Shown piece after piece: positions 9,403 to 18,570 of a DNA stretch of 64,000 nucleotides. A program made the position numbers and the translations under genes. Origin of the DNA: Alloyangia mangrovi. GTDB lineage: Bacteria; Pseudomonadota; Alphaproteobacteria; Rhodobacterales; Rhodobacteraceae. The stretch's first letter is position 1; every line of letters starts with the position of its first letter. The stretch spans positions 43,688 through 107,687 of the forward strand of contig NZ_NTHN02000012.1 in the NCBI RefSeq assembly GCF_002300555.2, read 5' to 3'. A model generated the notes under the pieces. The model worked only from the letters and a program-made list of their open reading frames with translations. It did no database searches and was not told the DNA's origin.

Positions 9403-9603
9403 TCAGCCGCCGAAACGCCTTGCGATCCAGAGCAGCAGCACGCCTGTAACAATTGTCACGAGCCCCAGCGTCCGGCGTGTCTCCAGCGGCATCTGCCGCA
9501 GCGCCTCGAGCATGCGCTCGACAAGCGAAGGGGCCAGTGCGTACACCAGCCCCTCGATCACGAGGACCAGAGCGATCCCCGTCAGTATGTCCGTACCCGT
9601 CAC
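9403..9603 (-). CDS. DUF2065 family small membrane protein
   Basis: 66 residues with two predicted membrane helices (about 7-28 and 44-61) separated by the conserved amphipathic stretch PSLVERMLEALRQMPLETRRTLG, here cited only by position 25-47. This is the DUF2065 pattern. The GTG start overlaps the hflC stop by four bases (GTGA), so it is translationally coupled to hflC. The constant company of hflKC suggests a small accessory part of the HflKC-FtsH membrane protease system; that role is inferred from position only. Confidence 0.8.
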   Translation of the reverse strand: MTGTDILTGIALVLVIEGLVYALAPSLVERMLEALRQMPLETRRTLGLVTIVTGVLLLWIARRFGG

Positions 9604-10547
9604 TCGGTCGCGGTTCCGCCGGCGGCGGAGGTGCTCGAAGTGCCCGAGGACGAGGCGGACGGCACCGGGGTGCCGATCTCGCCCTGCGACTTGAAGTACT
9701 CGAAGAACTCACCCTTCGGGGTCATGACCATCGAGGAATTGCCCGAGCCGAGCGATGTCTCGTAAGCCTGCAGCGACCGGTAGAAGGCAAAGAACTCCGG
9801 GTCCGCGCCATAGGCCTCGGCGAAGATGCCGTTGCGCTCGGCGTCGGCCTCACCGCGGATGATGTCGCCATCGCGGTTGGCTTCCGACTGGGTCTCGACC
9901 ACGGTCCGGTCGGCCAACGCGCGAACACGCTGCGCTGCCTCGTTGCCCCGGGCGATCTCGTCGGCGGCCTCGCGTTCCCGCTCGGCCCGCATCCGGGCGA
10001 AGGTGGCGTCAAGGTTCTGCGTCGGCAGGTTGGTCTGCTTGAGACGCACGTCCACCACATCGAGACCCAGCGACAGTGCCTGCTGGCGTGCCTGGTCGCG
10101 AATGCGGTTGGTGAGCCCGCGGCGGTCCGTCGAGAGGATCACGTCCGAGGTCACCTGGTCGGCACCCAGCACTTCGCGGATCTGCGCGTTGAGGATGCCC
10201 GACAGGCGGTCCTCGGCGGTGCGCAGACCGCCCACGCCCACGGCCTGCCGGAAGCGGACCACGTCGGCGATGCGGTAGCGTGCGAAGGCATCCACCACGA
10301 GGCGGCGGTCATCCGACGGCGTGACCTCGATGGTCTCGGTGTCGAGCGACAGGATGCGGTCGTCGTATTTCACGACTTCCTGGATGATCGGGATCTTGAA
10401 GGCCAGCCCCGGCTCTTCCTTGACCGACTTGATCTGGCCGAACTGCATCACCAGCGCCTTTTCGCGCTCGTCGACGACGAAGATCGACGACAGGGCGACG
10501 ACCGCAAGGACGACGATGACGGGCAGCACATAGGTCGACTTGCGCAT
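9600..10547 (-). CDS. hflC: HflC, modulator of the FtsH protease
   Basis: 315 residues. A single N-terminal membrane segment (about 7-25) is followed by a periplasmic SPFH/band 7 domain (VDEREKALVMQFGQ, then LSLDTETIEV) and a long charged coiled coil (RAEREREAADEIARGNEAAQ). HflC assembles with HflK into the large cage that surrounds FtsH and limits its access to membrane substrates. The gene starts one base after the hflK stop and overlaps the next small gene. The C-terminal Ser/Thr/Ala tail is unconserved. Confidence 0.93.
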   Translation of the reverse strand: MRKSTYVLPVIVVLAVVALSSIFVVDEREKALVMQFGQIKSVKEEPGLAFKIPIIQEVVKYDDRILSLDTETIEVTPSDDRRLVVDAFARYRIADVVRFRQAVGVGGLRTAEDRLSGILNAQIREVLGADQVTSDVILSTDRRGLTNRIRDQARQQALSLGLDVVDVRLKQTNLPTQNLDATFARMRAEREREAADEIARGNEAAQRVRALADRTVVETQSEANRDGDIIRGEADAERNGIFAEAYGADPEFFAFYRSLQAYETSLGSGNSSMVMTPKGEFFEYFKSQGEIGTPVPSASSSGTSSTSAAGGTATE

Positions 10548-10548
10548 G

Positions 10549-11697
10549 TCAGTTGCCTCCCTCGGTGGTGGTTCGGTTGCCCTGCAGCTGGTTCAGCGGC
10601 AGGTAGGGCACGACGCCGCCCTCACCGGTCAGACCCTCGTCGAGGATGGTCTTGTCGACGTTGCCGAGCACCTTTTCCATCGTCTCGAGATAGAGACGCC
10701 GGCGGGTGACCTCGGGGGCCTTGGCGTATTCCTCGCGCACGGCCGAGAAGCGGCTGGCTTCACCCAGCGCCTCGTTGACCACGCGGGCGCGGTAGCCCTC
10801 GGCCTGTTCGCGGATCTGCGCGGCTTCACCACGGGCCTCTGCAACCACGCGGTTGGCATAGGCGTCGGCCTGGCGCTCGAGCCGGTCACGTTCCTGTTCG
10901 GCGGCCTGCACCTCGCGGAAGGCGTCGATCACCTCGCGGGGCGGGTCGGCGGTGTCGAGGTTGATCCGCACGATGTTGATGCCGCTGTCATACTCGTCGA
11001 GCGTCGCCTGGATCTGCTCGCGCGCGGTGTCGGCAATGATGCCGCGGTCGCGGTTGAGGATCGGCGCGAGGTTGCTGGCCGCGATGATCTCGCGCATCAC
11101 CGCCTCCGACACCGCCTGGACGGTGAGCTGCGGGTCGCGGATGTTGAACAGCAGCTTCGCCGGATCGTTGATGTTCCAGACCACCTGGAACTCGATGTCG
11201 ACGATGTTCGCGTCGGTGGTCAGCATCAGGCTGTCCGCCGGGTCGCGGCCGTTGCCGATGGTCTCGGTCCGCTCGGAGGTCACGTTGACCACCTCATGCG
11301 TCACGAAGGGCCAGGGCGCGAAGTTGAGGCCCGGGTCGCCGGTCGAGGAATACTTGCCGAGGAAGAGCTCCACCGACTGTTCCTCGGGGCGCACGGTATA
11401 GAAGCTCATCCAGGCCCAGACGCCCACCGCGGCCAGCGCGGCAATCGCCACGGTGCCGCGGTTGAACTTCGGCCCGCCCGAGCCGCCACCGGTCCCACCG
11501 GTGTTGCCGCCGCCGCCACGCCCGCCCATCAGCACGCGCAGCCGCTCCTGGCCCTTCTTCATCAGCTCGTCAATCTCGGGGATCTGCGGGTCCTCGGGGC
11601 GCCGGCCGCCGTTGTTGCCGCCTCCGCCACCGCTGGGGGGCCTGCCCCCACCCTGATTGCCACCGCCGCCCCAGGGGCCGCCGCCGTGTCCTGCCAT
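10549..11697 (-). CDS. hflK: HflK, modulator of the FtsH protease
   Basis: 382 residues. The N-terminal 80 residues are cytoplasmic and unusually rich in Gly, Asn and Pro (runs such as GGPWGGGGNQGGGRPP), as is typical for HflK. One membrane helix (about 82-100, VAIAALAAVGVWAWMSFY) leads into a band 7 domain (VRPEEQSVELFLGKY) and a coiled coil. It is the HflC partner in the FtsH-regulating complex. First gene of hflK-hflC-DUF2065; 64 bases separate it from the stop of glutathione reductase upstream. Confidence 0.93.
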   Translation of the reverse strand: MAGHGGGPWGGGGNQGGGRPPSGGGGGNNGGRRPEDPQIPEIDELMKKGQERLRVLMGGRGGGGNTGGTGGGSGGPKFNRGTVAIAALAAVGVWAWMSFYTVRPEEQSVELFLGKYSSTGDPGLNFAPWPFVTHEVVNVTSERTETIGNGRDPADSLMLTTDANIVDIEFQVVWNINDPAKLLFNIRDPQLTVQAVSEAVMREIIAASNLAPILNRDRGIIADTAREQIQATLDEYDSGINIVRINLDTADPPREVIDAFREVQAAEQERDRLERQADAYANRVVAEARGEAAQIREQAEGYRARVVNEALGEASRFSAVREEYAKAPEVTRRRLYLETMEKVLGNVDKTILDEGLTGEGGVVPYLPLNQLQGNRTTTEGGN

Positions 11698-11761
11698 TAG
11701 GTTCCTTCCCTCTCACTCACTTGTCCGTGTCTCCCCCTACCTGTGCATTAAGCCCGCGGAT

Positions 11762-13219
11762 TCAAGCGGTGCGCACAGGGTTCCGCATGGTGACCATCTC
11801 TTCGGCCATGGTGGGGTGCACCGCCACGGTGCGATCGAAATCTTCCTTTGTCGCGCCCATCTTCACCGCGATGCCGGCCAGCTGGATCATCTCGCCTGCA
11901 TTCGGTGCGACGATGTGACAGCCCAGCACCTTGCGTGTCGCCTTGGAGACGACGAGCTTCATCATCACACGGTCGGGACGCCCGGCAAAGGCCGTCTGCA
12001 TCGGCCGGAAGGAGGTCGCATAGACCTCGATCGGCTCCTGCTCGGCGGCATCCTCCTCCGAGAGGCCGATGGTGCCGAACTCGGGCTGGGTGAAGACCGC
12101 CGAGGGGATCAGCTCGTGATCGACCTTGGTGGGGTTGTCCTTGAAGACGGTCTCGACAAAGGCCATGCCCTCGCGGATCGCCACCGGGGTCAGGTTCACC
12201 CGGTCGGTCACATCGCCGATGGCGTGGATCGAGGGCACCGCGGTGGCGCTGTAGGCGTCGACCTCGATCTCGCCCCGGCGGCCGAGCTTCACGCCGACCT
12301 CCTCGAGGCCCATGTCATCGCTGTTGGGTGCGCGGCCGGTGGCAAAGAACACCTGGTCGTAGACCTTCACCTCGCCATTGGTGCCCTTCACGAGGATCGG
12401 CCCCTCACCCGGGGTGCCGCCGCTGTGGTCGGCCAGCATCTCCTGCATCGAGCTGCCCATGGGCACGCCCGCAGCGCTCTTGCCTTCAAGGTCGTCCGCG
12501 GTGGCCCGGCGCATCTCGACGATGTCTGTGCCGCAATGCAGGTGCACGCCGTTCTCGATCATGCTCTCGGCAATCAGCCCGCGGGCCTGCTCGTCGAAGC
12601 CCCGGAGGATCTGCGCGCCTCGGTAGTATTGCGTCACCTCGACGCCGAGCCCGTTGAGGATGCAGGCGAACTCGCAGGCGATATAGCCGCCGCCGACGAT
12701 CAGGATCGACTTCGGCAGGGTCTCGAGATGGAAAATGTCATCCGACACCAGCCCCAGCTCGGCATTCGGGATCTCGGGGCGCACCGGGCGGCCGCCGGTG
12801 GCGATGAGGATGTGCTTTGCGGTGATCGTCTCGCCGGTGGAAAGCTCGACCGTATGCGCGTCCTTCACCTTGGCCCGCGCGTCATAGGAGATGACGCCGG
12901 AGTTCTTCAGCAGGTTGCGGTAGATGCCTTCGAGCCGGTCGAGTTCGGCGTTCAGCCGGTGCTGGAAGGTGCCCCAGTCGAAGCTGCCCGTCTCGATGTT
13001 CCAGCCGTAGCCCTTGGCATCCTCTGCGACGGTGCCGTATTCCGAGGCGAAGACCATCAGCTTCTTGGGCACGCAGCCGCGGATCACGCAGGTGCCGCCG
13101 TAGCGGTCTTCCTCGGCCAGAGCCACCTTGGCCCCGGTCTCGCCCGCCGCCACGCGCGCCGCCCGGACGCCACCGGAGCCGCCGCCGATGACAAAAAGAT
13201 CGTAGTCAAAATCGCTCAT
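11762..13219 (-). CDS. gor: Glutathione-disulfide reductase
   Basis: 485 residues. FAD site GGGSGG at the N-terminus, redox pair Cys44/Cys49 in GGTCVIRGCVPKK, NADP(H) fold GGGYIACEF near 176, and the two arginines typical of NADPH specificity (Arg200 and Arg206 in YYRGAQILRGF). The dimer-interface end with the catalytic His is in AVHPTMAEEM. It keeps glutathione reduced. It is about 30 residues longer than usual because of an insert near residues 244-275 (EGKSAAGVPMGSSMQEML region) just before the second FAD motif. Same strand as hflKC, but the gap suggests only loose coupling. Confidence 0.92.
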   Translation of the reverse strand: MSDFDYDLFVIGGGSGGVRAARVAAGETGAKVALAEEDRYGGTCVIRGCVPKKLMVFASEYGTVAEDAKGYGWNIETGSFDWGTFQHRLNAELDRLEGIYRNLLKNSGVISYDARAKVKDAHTVELSTGETITAKHILIATGGRPVRPEIPNAELGLVSDDIFHLETLPKSILIVGGGYIACEFACILNGLGVEVTQYYRGAQILRGFDEQARGLIAESMIENGVHLHCGTDIVEMRRATADDLEGKSAAGVPMGSSMQEMLADHSGGTPGEGPILVKGTNGEVKVYDQVFFATGRAPNSDDMGLEEVGVKLGRRGEIEVDAYSATAVPSIHAIGDVTDRVNLTPVAIREGMAFVETVFKDNPTKVDHELIPSAVFTQPEFGTIGLSEEDAAEQEPIEVYATSFRPMQTAFAGRPDRVMMKLVVSKATRKVLGCHIVAPNAGEMIQLAGIAVKMGATKEDFDRTVAVHPTMAEEMVTMRNPVRTA

Positions 13220-13411
13220 GGCTCGCCTCTTGGTCTGTTGGCCGAGAGGTAGACCACAGGCCGCTACGGAAGGCCAGAGGCGGCGGCTGTGGGCGGCACG
13301 GGCAAGGCGCGACGATCCCGCCCGGAATCAAGGCGAAGCCGCCGGGCGAGCGCCGGCCCGTCCCGGCGGGCTGGCGCTCGCCCGGCTCTCGTCCCGCAGC
13401 TTCCCGGAGCG

Positions 13412-13439
13412 AAAAAAAGGCCGCCCGGATGGGCGGCCT
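13412..13439 (-). terminator. Rho-independent terminator of rpiA
   Basis: AGGCCGCCC (13418-13426) pairs with GGGCGGCCT (13431-13439) around a 4-base loop. On the minus strand a run of seven T residues follows (13412-13418 as A). Textbook form, 27 bases beyond the rpiA stop. Confidence 0.9.
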
Positions 13440-13465
13440 CTCAGCTTTCCTGACCCGCAGGGAGC

Positions 13466-14236
13466 TTACAGCCCCGCCGCCTCGGCAAGATTGATCTCGG
13501 TCACGCTCACGTCCCCGCTGGCACCGTCGCGCAGCTCGGCCCGGCCGTCCTCGAAGCCGATCACCACCTTGTCGCAGATACCGATGAAGAGCCCGTTCTC
13601 TACCACACCGGGGATCTGGTTCAGCGCCAACGACAGCGCCTTCACATCGCCGATCCGCTTCAGGTGCAGGTCGAGCACATGGTTGCCTTCATCGGTGAGG
13701 AACGGCTCGCCCCCTGCCATGCGCAGCGAGGTCTCGCGCCCGTCCACGTCCATCTCTGCCAGCAGCCGCTCGACCAGCGTGCGGGTCGAGGCGCCGCCGA
13801 AGCGGATCACTTCCAGCGGCAGCGGGAAGGCGCCCAGCGTCGCCACGTCCTTGGCGGCATCGGCGATGACGATCATCTGGTCCGAGGCCGCGGCCACGAT
13901 CTTCTCCTGAAGATGCGCGCCGCCGCCACCCTTGATCAGGTTGAGCTGGGGGTCGAACTCGTCGGCGCCGTCGATGGTCAGGTCGAGCCAACCCGCCTCG
14001 TCGAGGCTGATCACCTCGATGCCGACCTGCCGTGCCAGCTCGGCGGTACGGGTCGAGGTCGGCACGGCGCGGATCTTCAGACCCTCGTCGCGCACCCGGC
14101 GGCCGAGGTATTTCACCAGCCAGGCGGCGGTGGAGCCGGTGCCGAGACCGACACGCATGCCGTCCTCGACGAAATCGGCGGCACGGCGCGAGGCCACGAA
14201 TTTTGCAATATCGGTCGGCGAGAGCTCTGCGGTCAT
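13466..14236 (-). CDS. rpiA: Ribose-5-phosphate isomerase A
   Basis: 256 residues. It interconverts ribose 5-phosphate and ribulose 5-phosphate in the pentose phosphate pathway. Conserved motifs are VGLGTGSTAAWLVKYLG (substrate phosphate loop), TIDGADEFD (catalytic Asp pair), KGGGGAHLQEKIVA (catalytic Glu/Lys) and NGLFIGICD. An AAGGGGAA ribosome site lies 9 bases before the ATG. Monocistronic, with its own strong terminator. Confidence 0.95.
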   Translation of the reverse strand: MTAELSPTDIAKFVASRRAADFVEDGMRVGLGTGSTAAWLVKYLGRRVRDEGLKIRAVPTSTRTAELARQVGIEVISLDEAGWLDLTIDGADEFDPQLNLIKGGGGAHLQEKIVAAASDQMIVIADAAKDVATLGAFPLPLEVIRFGGASTRTLVERLLAEMDVDGRETSLRMAGGEPFLTDEGNHVLDLHLKRIGDVKALSLALNQIPGVVENGLFIGICDKVVIGFEDGRAELRDGASGDVSVTEINLAEAAGL

Positions 14237-14421
14237 CGCTGCGATTCCCCTTTTTTTCGGATGTTGCGGCGCTTATAGGATCTTCGCGCGCGCCCGCGAT
14301 AGGCAAAAGTCCCGCGCCTCCGCAGCGTTTTCCTTCGATGAAACGCCGCAATTCTTCATGTGATCCGGCCGCCGGCCGGGCTAGGGTCCGGCGCAACCAC
14401 AGCCCAGAGTCGAGGTCCCTC

Positions 14422-15795
14422 ATGTTTCTTTCCGTGTTCGAGATGTTCAAGGTGGGCATCGGCCCGTCCTCCTCGCACACCATGGGGCCGATGGTGGCGG
14501 CGGCGCGCTTTCTGGACCGGCTGCGCGCCGCGCCCTTCGCCGCCGCCGGGCTGCGCGGCTCGCTGCATGGCTCGCTTGCCTTCACCGGGGTTGGCCATGC
14601 CACCGACCGCGCCACCATCCTCGGCCTCGCCGGCTTCGAGCCCGAGAGCTACGACGCCGAGGCCGCCGAGGCCGCGCTGGCCGAGATCGAGGCCACCGGC
14701 ATGGTCCATCCCGAGGGCCTCGCGCCGCTGAAGTTCTCGCCCAGGACCGACCTCCGCTTCGACTATGACCGCAATCTTCCCGGCCATGCCAACGGCATGA
14801 TCCTCATGGCCACCGACGCGCAGGGCGACGTGATCCTGCAGGAGATTTATTACTCCGTCGGCGGCGGTTTCGTGCTGACCGAGGACGAGCTCGCCTCGGG
14901 CAATGACAAGGACCACGGCCCCGCCGTGCCCTACCCTTTCAAGAGCGCCGCCGAGATGCTGGAGATGGCCGAGGCATCGGGCCTCTCCATTGCAGAGATG
15001 AAACGCCGCAACGAGCTTTCGCGCCGCCCCGCCGCCGAACTCGACGCCGGGCTGCTGCGCATCTCCGAGGTGATGATGAATTGCCTCGACCGCGGCCTAG
15101 AGGGCGGCGGCATCCTTCCCGGCGGGCTCAACGTCAAGCGCCGGGCCGGCAACATTCACGAGCAGCTGCAGGCCGAGCGCGGCCGCAACCTCACCGCGCC
15201 GCATGTGATCAACGACTGGATGAGCTGCTACGCCATGGCGGTGAACGAGGAGAATGCCGCCGGCGGTCAGGTCGTCACCGCGCCGACCAACGGCGCCGCG
15301 GGCGTGGTCCCCGCGGTGCTGCGCTACTGGCTCGACTTCGTGCCCGGAGCCACCCCCTCGCGCATCCCCGAGTTCCTGCTCACCGCCGCCGCCATCGGCG
15401 GGCTGGTGAAGTACAACGCCTCGATCTCGGGCGCCGAGGCGGGGTGTCAGGCCGAGGTCGGCAGCGCCTCGGCCATGGCCGCCGCCGGGCTCTGCGCCGT
15501 GCTCGGAGGCACGCCCGCGCAGATCGAGAACGCCGCCGAGATCGCCCTCGAGCACCACCTCGGCATGACCTGCGACCCGGTGAAGGGCCTCGTGCAGGTG
15601 CCCTGCATCGAGCGCAACGGCCTCGGGGCGATCAAGGCGGTCTCGGCTGCCTCGCTCTCGCTGCGTGGCGACGGCACCCACCTCGTTTCGCTCGACGCCT
15701 GCATCGAGACCATGCGCCAGACCGGTCGCGACATGGGCCATGAATACAAGGAAACCTCGCTCGGCGGTCTCGCGGTCAACGTGCCGAACTGCTGA
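14422..15795 (+). CDS. sdaA: L-serine ammonia-lyase (iron-sulfur type)
   Basis: 457 residues. It deaminates L-serine to pyruvate and ammonia. The N-terminal beta domain (FEMFKVGIGPSSSHTMGPM) and C-terminal alpha domain are fused in one chain, as in SdaA. Cysteines that can hold the 4Fe-4S cluster are in GAEAGCQAEVGSA, GMTCDPVKG and VQVPCIERN. The ATG at 14422 gives the standard N-terminus (MFLSVFEMFKVG). It is divergent from rpiA and convergent with a GNAT gene, whose stop is only 15 bases away. Confidence 0.95.
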   Translation: MFLSVFEMFKVGIGPSSSHTMGPMVAAARFLDRLRAAPFAAAGLRGSLHGSLAFTGVGHATDRATILGLAGFEPESYDAEAAEAALAEIEATGMVHPEGLAPLKFSPRTDLRFDYDRNLPGHANGMILMATDAQGDVILQEIYYSVGGGFVLTEDELASGNDKDHGPAVPYPFKSAAEMLEMAEASGLSIAEMKRRNELSRRPAAELDAGLLRISEVMMNCLDRGLEGGGILPGGLNVKRRAGNIHEQLQAERGRNLTAPHVINDWMSCYAMAVNEENAAGGQVVTAPTNGAAGVVPAVLRYWLDFVPGATPSRIPEFLLTAAAIGGLVKYNASISGAEAGCQAEVGSASAMAAAGLCAVLGGTPAQIENAAEIALEHHLGMTCDPVKGLVQVPCIERNGLGAIKAVSAASLSLRGDGTHLVSLDACIETMRQTGRDMGHEYKETSLGGLAVNVPNC

Positions 15796-15810
15796 AGGCG
15801 GCGCGCGGCC

Positions 15811-16338
15811 CTAGGCCGCCCGCGCCCCCAGCCGGTACATGAAAAGCGTCGCATCCCGCCGCGCCGTTCCTTCCGGGGCCAGCGCGTATTCGGGAATTTC
15901 TCCCGCCGGCAGGAAGCCGCAGGAGGCATAGAGCTGCTGCGCCGCATCCCCGGTCCGCGTGTCGAGCGTGATCAGATCCCGCCCCAGCCCCTCGGCCCGG
16001 GCAAGCAGCGCCTCGACCAGCGCCCGCGCCAGACCGCGACGGCGGAACGCGGGGTGCACCAGCATCTTCGAGATCTCCGCCCGGTGGGTCTGGTTGGGCA
16101 TCCCCGCCAGCGCCAGCGAGACCGTGCCGACCATGCGCTCCCCCTCGAAGGCCCCGAAGAGAATCCGGTCGCCGCTCTCGATTTCGGGAACGAGCCCCTC
16201 CCAGAAGCGCAGCGCCTCCTCCGCGGCAAAGGGCATCACGAAGCCCACGCTCGCCCCGTCCGCGACGCAGGCGGCAAGGATATCCGCCAGATCCCGCAAG
16301 TGATCGCGGATCCCGGATGCGGGAATCTCGCGGATCAC
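15811..16338 (-). CDS. GNAT-family N-acetyltransferase
   Basis: 175 residues with a GTG start. The acetyl-CoA binding motif A is ISKMLVHPAFRRRGLARAL (about residues 88-107). The last part (YASCGFLPAGEIPEYAL) is also typical of small GNAT enzymes. The substrate cannot be told. The start overlaps the stop of the XRE-cupin regulator upstream by four bases (GTGA), so both are made from one transcript, and the regulator may control this enzyme's gene. Confidence 0.85.
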   Translation of the reverse strand: MIREIPASGIRDHLRDLADILAACVADGASVGFVMPFAAEEALRFWEGLVPEIESGDRILFGAFEGERMVGTVSLALAGMPNQTHRAEISKMLVHPAFRRRGLARALVEALLARAEGLGRDLITLDTRTGDAAQQLYASCGFLPAGEIPEYALAPEGTARRDATLFMYRLGARAA

Positions 16339-16931
16339 GGCGTCACCAGCACCAGCACGTAGAGCGCCGGTTTCTTCTTGCTGAGCGCGGCAAAACGCGT
16401 CGGCCCCTCCAGCCGGTAGCGCAATGTGTCGCCCGCCGCCAGATCGTGAGCCACGCCCTCGACCTCGACCAGCAGCTTGCCCGACAGCAGGTGCAGGTGA
16501 TGCTCGAGCCCCGGCACGGGCGAGGCGTCATAGGCGATTTCCGCCCCCGGCTGCAGAACGCACTGCAACATCTCGGCGGCGAGCCCGGTGGCCGCGGGCG
16601 AGATCACCCGGCGGGTGAAGCCGGTGGCCTCGTCGCGCCATTCCGGCTGCTCGGCAGCGGGCACACGCGCGGTGAACCCCTCCTCCACCATGGCCATCAG
16701 CCGGGACATGCTGAGCCCGTAGGCGAGGCAGAGCTTGCCCAGCACCTCGGCGGTGGGGCTGGTCTCGCCCTTCTCGAAGCGCGACAGGGCGGCGCGCGAG
16801 ATGCCGCTGCGCTCGGCCAGCTGGTCGAGCGTCAGCCCGGCCTCGCCGCGCAGCGCCGCAAGGCGGCGGGCCAGCCGCGCGGTCAGATCGCCCGAAGGCG
16901 CGGGACGCGTCGGCGACGCAAGCTCATCCAT
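16335..16931 (-). CDS. XRE-cupin transcriptional regulator
   Basis: 198 residues. An N-terminal XRE helix-turn-helix (about 17-73; LTLDQLAERSGISRAALSRFEKGETSP) is joined to a C-terminal cupin (about 115-190; VPGLEHHLHLLSGKLLVEVEG, AGDTLRY). Such proteins sense a small ligand through the cupin and often regulate their neighbour. It is translationally coupled to a GNAT acetyltransferase. The ligand is unknown. Confidence 0.88.
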   Translation of the reverse strand: MDELASPTRPAPSGDLTARLARRLAALRGEAGLTLDQLAERSGISRAALSRFEKGETSPTAEVLGKLCLAYGLSMSRLMAMVEEGFTARVPAAEQPEWRDEATGFTRRVISPAATGLAAEMLQCVLQPGAEIAYDASPVPGLEHHLHLLSGKLLVEVEGVAHDLAAGDTLRYRLEGPTRFAALSKKKPALYVLVLVTP

Positions 16932-16999
16932 CTGGGTGTCTCCGGGTTTCTCTCTATTATGAGAAATATTCCCGATTCAGATCGAGAGCGCAAGCCCGC

Positions 17000-18243
17000 T
17001 CACGCCTGCGCCTTCTCCCGCCCCGCCGAAAGCGATTTCACCGGCCCCGAGGCAATCACCTCGCCGCTCTCGGCAAAGCGGTCGTGATATTGCTCCACCT
17101 TCGCCAGATCGTAGAGGTAGTTGACCATCGCCCCGCCCGACTGCCGCACGCCGTTCTCCGAGGTATCGCGCCCGCATGCACCGCGTGCACCAAGGCGCCA
17201 TTGCCGAGATGGAAGCGCGCCACCGGATCGCGCGGCCGCCCGTCGCCCCGCTTGGCGGTCAGCAGGTAATGCGCCGCGAGCTGGGTCATGCGCTTGCCGT
17301 CGGCGGGATCATAGCTCACCCCCTGCTCCTCCAGCCAGCCCACCAGCCCCGGGATCGGCGAGAGCGTCACGAAGGTCTTCAGCCCCGGCAGGGTACTGGC
17401 GAGATCGGAGGCCACCTGCTTGATCAGCGAATTGCCAAAGGAAATGCCCGCCAACCCCGGCTGGCAGTTGGAGATCGAGTAGAAGACGGCGGTGTCGGCG
17501 CTGCGCTCCTCCAGCGGCACCCGCTCTTCCTCGAGCAGCGCCTGGATCGAGCCCGGCACGCCGCGGGTCAGCGCCACCTCGACGAAAATCAGCGGCTCGT
17601 CCGGCATCGCCGGGTGGAAGAAGGCAAAGCAGCGCCGGTCCGGCGGCGCGAGCCGACGGCGCAAATCGTCCCAGCTCTGGATCGCATGCACCGCCTCATA
17701 GGCGATGATCTTCTCCAGCACATGCGCCGGGCTCTCCCAGCTGATCGGCCGCAGCACGAGGAAGCCTCGGTTGAACCAGCTCTTGAACAGGTGACGGAAA
17801 TCCTCGTCGAGCGCCTCGAGCTCGGGCTCCCCCCGCCCCTGCCGCAAGAGATCGGCCCGCATCCGCACCAGCCGCTCTGTCGCCCCGGGCACCATGTTGA
17901 GCCGTCGCAGAAGCTCGGCCCGCGGCGGCTCGGCGGCGGCCATGAAGGCACGGTAGCTGCGCCCCGAGGGCTCGACCTCATAGGCCGCCAGCGCCCCGCG
18001 CACCGCCTCGGCATCGACGTTGAGCGCCGCCAGCCCGTGGAAGGCGGCGAGCTTTTCCTCGCCGGACATGCCATCGTAGCGTTGCAGCACATGCCGTGCC
18101 AGCGTCGCGGCGACCGTCTCGCTGCGCGCCTCCAGAAGCTCCGTCACCAGCTCCGGCAGCGCCCGCGGATCGCGCCGCAGCCGCGGTGCCGCCCCGGCGC
18201 GGCGGTCGAAGATCGTGCTGAGCAGATCGGCAAAGAGACTCAT
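17000..18243 (-). pseudogene. Malonyl-CoA decarboxylase, frameshifted near its 3' end
   Basis: The reading frame from the ATG at 18243 gives a typical bacterial malonyl-CoA decarboxylase (AFFHPAMPDEPLIFVEVAL, FYSISNCQPGLAGISFGN, FLVLRPISWESPAHVLEKIIAYEAVH). It agrees with the family up to ...LGNGALVHAVHAGA. There, near 17168, one base is missing: the next frame carries on with the expected DTSENGVRQSGGAMVNYLYD and ends at the TGA at 17000. Without correction the chain reads 37 unrelated residues and stops at 17056. Only about 57 residues are affected. The single-base gap may be a sequencing error (GCGGAT read as GCGAT) or real. The enzyme turns malonyl-CoA into acetyl-CoA and CO2. A matching malonyl-CoA synthetase gene is not next to it. 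Confidence 0.82.
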
Positions 18244-18395
18244 GCGAACTCCTTTCCCGGCGCCAGCCCGGCGCCGCGCGCCCTCCCGGGCCCAAGGGTG
18301 CGCAGCCTCAAGCCCCCTGACAAGCCTGTTCGCGCCAACGCCCCCGCAACGCGCGGCATTCCCCGCTTTCTTCTAGGTCCAAATATCCCGGGGGA

Positions 18396-18425
18396 GTCCG
18401 CGCAGCGGACGGGGGCAGCGCCCCC
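18396..18425. repeat. Double-hairpin intergenic element (REP-like)
   Basis: Two perfect back-to-back stems: GTCCGC-gca-GCGGAC (18396-18410) and GGGGGC-agc-GCCCCC (18411-18425). The element follows AAATATCCCGGGGGA. From memory, elements of this make-up are dispersed in many Rhodobacteraceae genomes; the copy number in this genome cannot be seen from the window. Confidence 0.65.
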
Positions 18426-18556
18426 TGACCCCGCGCCACACAGCCAAGCCCCGGAAGCCTGCCCATTACCTGGGCATGCACCCTGCTCCTGCCCGTCGCT
18501 TGGGCAAAAATCCCCCAGTCAGAGGCGAGGGCAATTGCCACGAATCGGCGCATTCC

Positions 18557-18570
18557 TTACCGCTTGGTAA
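18557..18570. promoter_or_regulatory. Palindrome TTACC-N4-GGTAA upstream of the BMP operon
   Basis: TTACCGCTTGGTAA has perfect 5-base arms and is followed by an A/T-rich run, in otherwise GC-rich DNA. It ends 42 bases before the proposed start codon, a usual place for an operator. The binding protein is not known and no local regulator is adjacent. Confidence 0.4.
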
